Of a DNA stretch of 21,123 bases, positions 14,707 through 21,123 are shown piece after piece. A program made the position numbers and the translations under genes. Each line of letters opens with the position of its first letter. Positions within the stretch are counted from its first letter, which is position 1. The DNA is from Bacteroidales bacterium. Its GTDB lineage: Bacteria; Bacteroidota; Bacteroidia; Bacteroidales; UBA932. The stretch lies in assembly GCA_016293535.1 (NCBI GenBank), contig JAEDEB010000040.1, positions 1 to 21,123 of the forward strand. The letters are read 5' to 3'. Below the pieces are notes generated by a model. It was not told where the DNA came from and did no database searches. It saw only the letters and a program-made list of their open reading frames with translations.

Positions 14707-16470
14707 GCAAACACCCAGGGTAAAATAGGGTCCAGCTTCAGCATGGAGAGGCGTTCTCTGTATGGTCATGCAGGCCAGATTGCCACCCTTTGCCCAGAGT
14801 GAGAACGAACGGGTCACACGGTAGCTGAAATCGAGACCGAGGTCGATATAACCCGGCATTCTCACAGCCTCGCGAACACCGGCAACGGACATCGCCCCCT
14901 TGCGTCCGAGTGCGGCATCGATGCTTACCCCGGCATATATGCGGCGAATCCAGTTCCATGTAAAGCTGACGTTACCCCGGAGCGGTGAAGGGAGAAGTCC
15001 CATACGTTCCTGCTCCGGAACGGATTTCATAAATGAAGGGCAGGCCCATCGGATTTCTCCGTCGAGATCGACGCGGGAAGTCCTCAGATCGAAGGACAGA
15101 CGGGCATAAGGCATATTGATGTCCGAATACGACACACCCTGGACAAGATTGCCGAGGGAGCATATCCGTGCACCGTCGAGGGCGGCCCCAGCTATGGCGG
15201 CATAACCCACACGAAGATCGTAGGCGAAACGGCTTGTGATATTTCCGTTGATTCCGAGAGCAAGGTCAGCCCTCGTCACTGTATTGTCGAGAAGTACGGT
15301 GGACGCGGCCGAGAGGGGGTCGAACCAGTGGTTGCGCACTATCATCGACGCATAGTCGTTCACATCAGCGCCGCCATCGGCCTTGAAAAAGATGTTCAGG
15401 CAGTCCTGTACCGCCTCGAAATTGACATCCACCTTAGGATAGACCACCTGACCCTTTCTGGTGTTCATCACCGAGCCGTTCGGCTTGAGAAGGAATTCCA
15501 CAGACAGTCCGGCCGTGACGTTCCATCTGTCCTTCACATACACATACCTTGGAGCAAGGGACACCAGACCGGCATGTCTGAGGTCGTAGCCTGTCGGGAC
15601 ACCGTACCCGGCGAGCTTGAATCCTATCCCGACGAGTACGGAATGTACATAGGAGAAGACAGGACCCACGGTACCTGCCACGCTGAACATATGTTCCCTC
15701 ACATAGGAAACGGGAGCGGATGCTGCAAGGCTGCCTAAATCCTGTTGACCGAAATTGTACTTAAGGCCGGCTTCATAGTAAAGGTAGTTCGAATCATTGT
15801 TGTTGGATTTCACCTCTGCGCTGAGATTCAGGCTGTTGTATGAACGTGAAAGGACAGTATCCCTCGAAGCTATGCCACGGTAATTGACATCGAACACGAA
15901 ACTCCCGGATTCCCAGTCATATCTTCCGCCTATACCTGCCCTGGTATCGAGGTCATAGCCGACAAACCTCGGCTCAGAACTGTCGGAAAGATAGCTGTTT
16001 GTGGCGAGCACTTTTCTTTCATTCCCCGAACGGTCAGTCTCAGTCCCGAGACCTATGCCCCTGTATCGGCCGTAATAGGAGTTATGGTCAGCATACAGGT
16101 TCAGGCTGAAACGGTCACGGCGGACAGCCTCCCACACAAAATTCAACTCAGGATGGAGATTGTATCCGGCGCCGGCGCGCAGCCACAGTCTGGATGTCTT
16201 TGCAAGCTTCCTTTCGGGACGTATGTCCTGAAGAAACGGAGTTGATGAAGTTCCTCCGCGATAGGAGTTCGCCAATACCGAATAGTCGAAATCAAGATTG
16301 AAGTTCGTCACTGAGTCAGGTACGCTCATCCTCAGAGAAGGCTTCTCAGACTCGAGGAGTTTCCCCTCATAAGCCCTTGTCACGCTGACTGTCGGATTGA
16401 GATTCTGGGCAGCGGCCGGAAGCGACGCCATCAGGAGTGCGGCGGCCGCAGGGCATATCATCTTTCTCAT
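14695..16470 (-). CDS. Outer-membrane beta-barrel protein, function unknown
   Basis: A 591-residue exported protein with a signal peptide (about 1-21, ending AAAQ). It begins with LNPTVSVTRAYEG, an opening I associate with Bacteroidetes barrel proteins often labelled TonB-dependent receptor. After about 70 residues comes a long series of alternating hydrophobic strands with aromatic girdle residues (for example RLWLRAGAGYN, FSLNLYADHNSYYG, YFTLGVCLNL at the end), typical of a large barrel. There is no clear TonB box or plug domain, so I do not call it a transporter. Its ATG overlaps the stop of the upstream TPR gene (ATGA), so the two are translationally coupled and probably act together at the envelope. 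The protein ends in Leu rather than the common terminal Phe. Barrel assignment is from strand pattern only. Confidence 0.7.
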   Translation of the reverse strand: MRKMICPAAAALLMASLPAAAQNLNPTVSVTRAYEGKLLESEKPSLRMSVPDSVTNFNLDFDYSVLANSYRGGTSSTPFLQDIRPERKLAKTSRLWLRAGAGYNLHPELNFVWEAVRRDRFSLNLYADHNSYYGRYRGIGLGTETDRSGNERKVLATNSYLSDSSEPRFVGYDLDTRAGIGGRYDWESGSFVFDVNYRGIASRDTVLSRSYNSLNLSAEVKSNNNDSNYLYYEAGLKYNFGQQDLGSLAASAPVSYVREHMFSVAGTVGPVFSYVHSVLVGIGFKLAGYGVPTGYDLRHAGLVSLAPRYVYVKDRWNVTAGLSVEFLLKPNGSVMNTRKGQVVYPKVDVNFEAVQDCLNIFFKADGGADVNDYASMIVRNHWFDPLSAASTVLLDNTVTRADLALGINGNITSRFAYDLRVGYAAIAGAALDGARICSLGNLVQGVSYSDINMPYARLSFDLRTSRVDLDGEIRWACPSFMKSVPEQERMGLLPSPLRGNVSFTWNWIRRIYAGVSIDAALGRKGAMSVAGVREAVRMPGYIDLGLDFSYRVTRSFSLWAKGGNLACMTIQRTPLHAEAGPYFTLGVCLNL

Positions 16471-19436
16471 AGATTCTGATTCTTGATGCGGTTGATACGC
16501 AGTTTCACATTGTCGAGCACGTCATCATCCCCGTCCTGAGGAGTATAGCCTTCGAGTATGCTCGTATAGGTCGCGAGGGCCTGTTCCTTGTCACCCCTCT
16601 CTGCAAAGGAGTCTCCGAGAACCATGAAGGCCCTTGCAATCCAGTATTCCTGGTTGGAGCCGGACTCCGCAAAGGAATAGACAAGTTCCTCAGTCCTTGC
16701 GAAATCCCCACGGTCATAGCAGTCCTGAATGAGGAGATAAACAGCTTCGGCGCCTTCCGGGGTCCTCGGCTTGACTGCAAGGAGAACCAGCAGATCGAGA
16801 GCCTCGTCCCTGCGGCTTGTTGCCAGATAAGACTTGGAGGTTATCCATCTTGTGGTCATCAGAACGTTCTCATCCTCAGGCGAAGCGGCGCGCACGGCCT
16901 CGGCAGCCTCGACTGCGCTGTCGAACATTCTGCCCCTGAACGCAGCCCACATCTTTCCCTCACGCGCCTTCTTCACATTCTCCTCGAAGACCGCAACATC
17001 CTCCAGACGCGAATAGGCCTTGTAAGCATCCTCGTAACGGTGGAGTCCGTATGCAAGTTCGGAATACCAGGCGAGAGCCGGCTCGAGATACGGTCCGGAC
17101 CCGAGGGCAACGACCGCAGCATAGGCATCGCAGGCAGTCTCCTTCTGCCCCAACTGTCTGTAGCTGTCCGCCACATAGTATCCAGCCTTGTCAGACATCA
17201 TCCCGGAAGGGAATTTCTCCATATAGTCCTTGAAAGCCGCAAGAGCTCTCTCGTAATCCTCGGAAAGATAGATCTGCTCAGCCGCATTGAAAATCATGGT
17301 CTCCTTCTCGCTTTCCGTCTTGATACCGCTCTTGCCTATGGATGCGAGATAGTCGAAATAGGACTGCGGATCCGCCTTGGCCTGGTAAATGGACTCTATG
17401 GCAGCGAGAGCGACATCGGCCTCGACACAGAGCGGCATTCCTTCCACCACCTGCTTGTAATATCCTATGGCCTCGTCATACTGCCTGGAATTTCTTGCAA
17501 TCATTCCCAGCTCTATGAGCGCCTTCGCCATATAGGTACTGTCCTTCGCATTCCTCCTGAGGTCTCCGAAACAGGATTTCGCCTCTGCGATGTTCCCGGC
17601 GGCGACATAAGTCCTTCCAAGTTCATAGAGAGCCTCGTGGTAGAAGCGTGCTTCGGGAGACGCCTGTCTCACTGGAAGAAGGGCTGAGATTTTCTTGCTC
17701 TCCTTGCCTGCAAGACCGTAGCATATACCGGTCTGATAGTAAGGATAAATGTCGTTTACGTTTGGATACTGTGCAGAAACGCTCTCATAGATCGGAATCG
17801 CCGTCGCATACTTCTTTTTCATGAACCAGCAGTCTGCCTTCCTCAGAAGGGCTCCCTTGCGGTAGGCCGTGGCCCCGGTCTGCACGTAGTTGTCGAACCA
17901 CCTTATCGCATTGTCGAAATCAGACTCCTTGAAATAGCAGTATGCTATGCTGAAAGGAATAAGCGAAGACTCTTCCATCCCTTCGAGCGCAGATGTGTTG
18001 TAAAGCTCGGTAAAGATATTGCGGGCTTCGAGGGTGTCCCCGCTGCGGAAGAGGGATTCGGCAAGCCAGAAGCGGCTCAGCTGCCAGAATGCACTTCCCC
18101 GGGGCGCGTAGTAAGCGGAGGCCCTGAGACAAGGAACAGCCCCCTTGTATGCGCCGTCAGCGATAAGTTGATTGGCCCGCAGATAATTGGTTTTCATGTA
18201 ATTGGACCTCATATCCTCATCGAGCTCGTCTATCTTGTCGAAGGCCTCGGCCGCAGCCGCGTAATCACGTGAACGCAGGGCTGCAACTGCTATGTACCCG
18301 TAAATCCTGTCATTCTTTGCCTTGGAAGGATATTTTTCCATGTACGAGGAAAATACGGAAGCATCATTGTTCAGGTCGAAAGCCAGTTTCGCATGGTTGA
18401 AGAGGGCGTCCTCCGCAATCTCCGGATTGAAATCCGATGCTGAGGCGTCCTTGAAGGCACGCATTGCGGCAACCTTGTTCTTTATGCGTATGTAGCTGTA
18501 ACCCATGTTGTAGTTGGCAATCTGTCCAAGCGAATCGGTCCTTTCGGTCATCGCGCTGTAATTCTCCACAGCCGCCTGCCAGTCCTGGACCGCATACATC
18601 AGGGAGCCGGCAAAGAAATAGTCTTCACGCGTGCTTGGAGCGGGAGCTGACGCGAAATAGCGCCGTGCATTGTCGGCCTGTCCGAGCACAAGCATGGACT
18701 CCGAAACCATCCTCGCAAGATGCGGACGGCATTCAGCAGGAACGGAGTCCATCCTCTCCGGACCGTTCGCCGCCACATATTCGTAGTCCTTGAGCATATA
18801 CCTGCAGTCGAGCATATAGTACGAGGACATGGTTTCGAAACGGGAATCCCTGGCGGAAAGGGCAAACCACGCCGCAGCGCCGGAGAAATTGCCGTCTTCA
18901 TAGTCCATATATCCGAGAGCATAGCGGGCCGGTGCCGAAAAGTCGGAGGAGTTCATCCTGTCCACCTCACGGAAGCACTCCGCAGCCTTTTCCCTCATAT
19001 CCAGCTTGAAACAGCTGTAACCGTACTTGAACAGGTACTCGGGAACCTGATTTCTGACAAGCTGGCAGGAATCTGTCATGCCAAAATACCGGGCCGCCCT
19101 GGAGTAATCCTCATCATCGAAGAGATTCAGCGCATAACGAAGCTGCAGCTGAGGAATCAGCGGCGAATATGGGTATAGGTCCGTATAGCGCTCGAAAAGG
19201 GTTTCGTAACCCGGTGCACGCAGATGTTCTGCGCAGAGTACGGCATAGCCTTCTGCAAGAATGTCTCCCTCATTTCCCGCGACAGTCTCGAATTCTGTTC
19301 TGGCCTGGCGGTACAGTCCCCTGTCGAAAAGTGCCAGAGCTTTCCTGAAATCCGCTCCGTATCCGTTCCCGGCATGAAGCGAAAGCGGAAACACCAGAAG
19401 GAAGGCAAGCGCGGCAAGGCATATCGAACGTTTCAT
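16467..19436 (-). CDS. Large exported tetratricopeptide-repeat protein
   Basis: A 989-residue protein with a signal peptide (about 1-22, MKRSICLAALAF then a Leu/Phe-rich core ending LHAG), followed almost wholly by TPR-type helix pairs. Repeat-like units are visible throughout, for example ARYFGMTDSCQL, AAAWFALSARDS, AIRWFDNYVQTG, AIPIYESVSAQYPN, AIGYYKQVVEGMP, ALAAFKDYMEKFPSG and ALATYTSILEGYTP, with the Trp/Tyr/Ala spacing of TPRs. It probably forms a long solenoid in the periplasm that binds partner proteins. The ATG at 19436 was preferred to a TTG at 19445. It overlaps the downstream barrel gene by 4 bases, and the pair is divergent from ftsE. Homologues in Bacteroidetes are large TPR proteins of unknown function; no enzyme motif is seen. 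Confidence 0.85.
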   Translation of the reverse strand: MKRSICLAALAFLLVFPLSLHAGNGYGADFRKALALFDRGLYRQARTEFETVAGNEGDILAEGYAVLCAEHLRAPGYETLFERYTDLYPYSPLIPQLQLRYALNLFDDEDYSRAARYFGMTDSCQLVRNQVPEYLFKYGYSCFKLDMREKAAECFREVDRMNSSDFSAPARYALGYMDYEDGNFSGAAAWFALSARDSRFETMSSYYMLDCRYMLKDYEYVAANGPERMDSVPAECRPHLARMVSESMLVLGQADNARRYFASAPAPSTREDYFFAGSLMYAVQDWQAAVENYSAMTERTDSLGQIANYNMGYSYIRIKNKVAAMRAFKDASASDFNPEIAEDALFNHAKLAFDLNNDASVFSSYMEKYPSKAKNDRIYGYIAVAALRSRDYAAAAEAFDKIDELDEDMRSNYMKTNYLRANQLIADGAYKGAVPCLRASAYYAPRGSAFWQLSRFWLAESLFRSGDTLEARNIFTELYNTSALEGMEESSLIPFSIAYCYFKESDFDNAIRWFDNYVQTGATAYRKGALLRKADCWFMKKKYATAIPIYESVSAQYPNVNDIYPYYQTGICYGLAGKESKKISALLPVRQASPEARFYHEALYELGRTYVAAGNIAEAKSCFGDLRRNAKDSTYMAKALIELGMIARNSRQYDEAIGYYKQVVEGMPLCVEADVALAAIESIYQAKADPQSYFDYLASIGKSGIKTESEKETMIFNAAEQIYLSEDYERALAAFKDYMEKFPSGMMSDKAGYYVADSYRQLGQKETACDAYAAVVALGSGPYLEPALAWYSELAYGLHRYEDAYKAYSRLEDVAVFEENVKKAREGKMWAAFRGRMFDSAVEAAEAVRAASPEDENVLMTTRWITSKSYLATSRRDEALDLLVLLAVKPRTPEGAEAVYLLIQDCYDRGDFARTEELVYSFAESGSNQEYWIARAFMVLGDSFAERGDKEQALATYTSILEGYTPQDGDDDVLDNVKLRINRIKNQNL

Positions 19437-19467
19437 AACAGTCAATATTCACGTTTCTCAAATTGTA

Positions 19468-19475
19468 CAAAGTTA
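19468..19475 (-). promoter_or_regulatory. -7 box of the TPR/barrel operon
   Basis: TAACTTTG on the minus strand matches TAnnTTTG and lies 31 bases before the TPR ATG. It is followed by TAC, giving the same TTTGTAC string as the facing ftsE box. No clear -33 element is seen at 19 bases. Confidence 0.45.
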
Positions 19476-19496
19476 CTCACAAAACGGAAAGATTCC

Positions 19497-19504
19497 TATA
19501 TTTG
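19497..19504 (+). promoter_or_regulatory. -7 box of ftsE
   Basis: TATATTTG matches TAnnTTTG and ends 21 bases before the ftsE ATG. It is also followed by TAC and sits inside the short dyad TTGTA-CGT-TACAA (19502-19514). A -33 element is not evident. The box faces away from the TPR box, with 21 bases between them. Confidence 0.5.
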
Positions 19505-19525
19505 TACGTTACAATCAATTGTCCG

Positions 19526-20221
19526 ATGGCAGAAAAAGAGACTCTCATACGCTTCAGGAATGCGGATATAATGAACGGCGAAAGCACGGTTCTGTTCAGC
19601 GTTGACCTCACGGTGCAGCGTGGTGATTTCGTGTACATAGTCGGGAAGGTGGGAACGGGGAAGACTTCCATAATCAGGACCGTCACGGCTGAGAACAGAC
19701 TCGGAGGCGGCAGCGCCGAAGCCTGCGGCTATGATCTGGGAAACATCAGGACCAGGGACATTCCATATCTTCGCAGAAAGATAGGAATCGTGTTCCAGGA
19801 CTTCCAGCTCCTGATGGACAGGACTGTGGAGGACAATCTGCGTTTCGTGCTTGAGTCAACCGGCTGGAAGAACGGTCAGGAAACAGACAGGAGGATAAAT
19901 GAAGTGCTTTCCGCAGTAGGGATGTCCCACAAGCTCCACAAGATGCCCCACCAGCTTTCCGGCGGAGAACAGCAGAGAATCGCCATCGCGAGGGCGCTGC
20001 TGAACAGGCCGGAGCTCATAGTGGCTGACGAACCTACGGGAAACCTCGACGCCGAAACCGCCGAAGGCATTATGCAACTTCTCAAAAGAATTAACGGCGA
20101 AGGCACTGCAATAGTGATGGTGACCCATAACAGGAGCATATGCGAGCGCTATCCGGGGACAGTGTACGAGTGCCGTAACGAAACGGTAGAAAAGATTTCA
20201 GGAGACGATGCGCAAGACTGA
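19526..20221 (+). CDS. ftsE: Cell-division ABC transporter ATP-binding protein FtsE
   Basis: A 231-residue ABC ATPase. Walker A is GKVGTGKTS (40-48), the Q-loop glutamine is Gln91 in VFQDFQLL, the signature is LSGGEQQ (144-150), Walker B is LIVADEP with catalytic Glu169, and the switch His is 201 in VTHNRS. The GKVG-type Walker A and the phrase RRKIGIVFQDFQLL are characteristic of Bacteroidetes FtsE, which with FtsX regulates peptidoglycan hydrolysis at the division site. Its size fits FtsE rather than a transporter ATPase with extra domains. The ATG at 19526 was chosen because the longer frame starts at TTG (19463) and would extend through the promoter. No ftsX follows: the next gene is nth, overlapping by 14 bases. 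A LolD-like ATPase is a less likely alternative. Confidence 0.88.
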   Translation: MAEKETLIRFRNADIMNGESTVLFSVDLTVQRGDFVYIVGKVGTGKTSIIRTVTAENRLGGGSAEACGYDLGNIRTRDIPYLRRKIGIVFQDFQLLMDRTVEDNLRFVLESTGWKNGQETDRRINEVLSAVGMSHKLHKMPHQLSGGEQQRIAIARALLNRPELIVADEPTGNLDAETAEGIMQLLKRINGEGTAIVMVTHNRSICERYPGTVYECRNETVEKISGDDAQD

Positions 20222-20867
20222 GAGAGCCTCGAAGATATTCGCCTGGTTCAGGGAAAACAGGCCTGCAGTGGGGAGCGAGCTGAACTTCGACAGTCCCTTC
20301 CACCTTCTTATAGCCGTGATACTGTCCGCCCAGTGTACTGACAAGAGGGTGAATATGCACACCCCGGAAATCTTCGCCAGATACGCCGAACCGCGGCATC
20401 TTGCCGAAGCCAGTTTCGAGGAGGTTTTCGGAATGATACGCTCCATTTCATATCCCAACAGCAAGGCCCGCCACCTGATAGGGATGGCAAGGATGCTGAC
20501 GGATGAGTTCGGAGGGGTCGTCCCTTCGGAAATCGACGAACTGATGAAACTCCCCGGCGTAGGCAGGAAAACGGCCAATGTAGTCGCGTCCATAATCTAT
20601 GACAAGCCAGTCATTGCAGTGGACACCCACGTCTTCAGGGTTTCCCACAGACTGGGTTTGTCCGACAGGAGCACTCCGGAGGGAGTGGAGGAAGATCTCA
20701 CCGCAATGGTGGAGCCGAATGAAAGGCCCATAGCCCATCACTGGCTGATACTCCACGGACGTTACACATGCACAGCACGCAACCCCCGCTGCAGCGATTG
20801 CGGCCTCGCGCCTTACTGCAAATACAGGCATTCAGCAATCATAAAGAATAACTCTAGAAATAAGTAA
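20208..20867 (+). CDS. nth: Endonuclease III, DNA glycosylase/AP lyase
   Basis: A 219-residue base-excision repair enzyme that removes oxidised pyrimidines and cleaves the abasic site. The helix-hairpin-helix LPGVGRKTANVV carries catalytic Lys121, and Asp139 is in AVDTHVFRV. The four iron-sulfur cysteines 188, 195, 198 and 204 have the C-x6-C-x2-C-x5-C spacing. All of these lie one residue after their E. coli Nth positions. The ATG at 20208 is inside the last codons of ftsE (14-base overlap) and has GGAGA a few bases upstream, so translation is probably coupled to ftsE. A perfect hairpin follows the stop. The C-terminus ends in a short basic tail. No sign of truncation. Confidence 0.96.
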   Translation: MRKTERASKIFAWFRENRPAVGSELNFDSPFHLLIAVILSAQCTDKRVNMHTPEIFARYAEPRHLAEASFEEVFGMIRSISYPNSKARHLIGMARMLTDEFGGVVPSEIDELMKLPGVGRKTANVVASIIYDKPVIAVDTHVFRVSHRLGLSDRSTPEGVEEDLTAMVEPNERPIAHHWLILHGRYTCTARNPRCSDCGLAPYCKYRHSAIIKNNSRNK

Positions 20868-20871
20868 TTTA

Positions 20872-20892
20872 AGTTTCGCATTTTGCGAAACT
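20872..20892 (+). terminator. Hairpin after nth
   Basis: AGTTTCGCA, a TTT loop and TGCGAAACT form a perfect 9-bp stem starting 5 bases after the nth stop. The sequence after it is AT-rich but lacks a clean T-run, so it may act as a terminator in part, or in either direction. Confidence 0.55.
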
Positions 20893-20925
20893 ACCATATT
20901 TATAGACCTTTAGGTCGATAGTAAG

Positions 20926-20943
20926 GAGGGTGGCTAAAAAGTC
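20926..20943 (+). repeat. Left copy of a partial direct repeat
   Basis: GAGGG, five variable bases, AAAAAGTC. The same layout recurs at 21070-21087, 144 bases further on, with 13 of 18 positions identical in a 5+8 block pattern. Confidence 0.5.
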
Positions 20944-21069
20944 CTAGTGAGGTCATCCTCTTTTTATATTATAATGCCTCCGAGCGACGGCTGCCTCCTC
21001 CGGAGACCTTCCGCTTCGCTCCATCCCTCCCACTGCGCTTCGCTTGTGGGTCCCTCCCTCTAACGTGCC

Positions 21070-21087
21070 GAGGGCACTGAAAAAGTC
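21070..21087 (+). repeat. Right copy of a partial direct repeat
   Basis: GAGGG, five variable bases, AAAAAGTC, matching the copy at 20926-20943. It overlaps the GTGCC-GAG-GGCAC hairpin, so the repeat end is also structured. Confidence 0.5.
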
Positions 21088-21123
21088 TCTGAGCACAGCG
21101 AAATTACCCAGCGAACTATCGAT

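Larger units (their letters stand above)
20893..21123. other. Non-coding right edge with structured, repeat-like sequence
   Basis: I see no gene here. The stretch holds a short hairpin GAGG-TCAT-CCTC followed by five T (20949-20965), a GC-rich part with repeated CGCTTCGCT and CCCTCC strings, an arm pair CCCAC (21029-21033) and GTGGG (21046-21050) enclosing GCG-CTT-CGC, and the hairpin GTGCC-GAG-GGCAC (21065-21077). Two partial 18-base direct repeats bracket most of it. It could be a remnant of a small mobile element or an interspersed intergenic repeat. Confidence 0.5.

Noticed and set aside
19463..19525. Extended ftsE start at 19463
   Set aside because: It begins with TTG and would translate through the -7 box; ATG at 19526 gives the usual FtsE length.

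Overview
The window reads as a chromosomal segment of a Bacteroidales bacterium with a moderately GC-rich genome. The evidence is a Bacteroidetes-type PUR-domain (DUF3276) protein, a prolyl-tripeptidyl-peptidase-like S9 protease of the Porphyromonas/Bacteroides kind, a serine-palmitoyltransferase-like enzyme, an FtsE encoded without an adjacent FtsX, and promoters matching the Bacteroidetes consensus (TTTG or TTG, about 19 bases, TAnnTTTG). I cannot fix the genus. A Rikenellaceae-like or related uncultured gut lineage is plausible but is inference. Most of the window is conserved chromosome. I see no phage, transposase, CRISPR array, rRNA or tRNA.

Layout: (1) 84-4802, + strand: a tight cluster of PUR-domain protein, glutamine-dependent NAD synthetase, a small membrane-anchored conserved protein and an exported S9 peptidase. 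(2) 4803-5069: an intergenic region with several dyads, including what looks like a small minus-strand RNA gene (a -7 box, a 5' stem-loop, and a hairpin followed by seven T). (3) 5070-5939, + strand: an orphan AraC-family regulator. (4) 5947-19436, all on the minus strand. In transcription order this holds a TPR lipoprotein-size exported protein and an outer-membrane barrel protein (start and stop overlap), gyrB with its own promoter, an alpha-oxoamine synthase (Spt/CFAT type), a PgpH-type cyclic-di-AMP phosphodiesterase, and the classic tig-clpP-clpX proteostasis operon with its own promoter. (5) 19526-20867, + strand: ftsE overlapping nth (endonuclease III), divergent from the TPR gene. (6) 20868-21123: non-coding, with hairpins and a pair of partial 18-base direct repeats that look like a small interspersed or mobile-derived element.

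Functional themes are cofactor synthesis (NAD), protein quality control (trigger factor, ClpP, ClpX), envelope biogenesis (TPR/barrel pair, FtsE, sphingo- or sulfonolipid base synthesis), second-messenger turnover (PgpH), DNA topology and repair (GyrB, Nth), and peptide processing in the periplasm (S9 peptidase). There is no obvious new multi-gene system. The points most worth checking are the candidate small RNA beside araC, the S9 peptidase lacking roughly 95 residues of its propeller, the operator-like dyad around the tig promoter, the substrate of the Spt-like enzyme, and the repeat element at the right edge.
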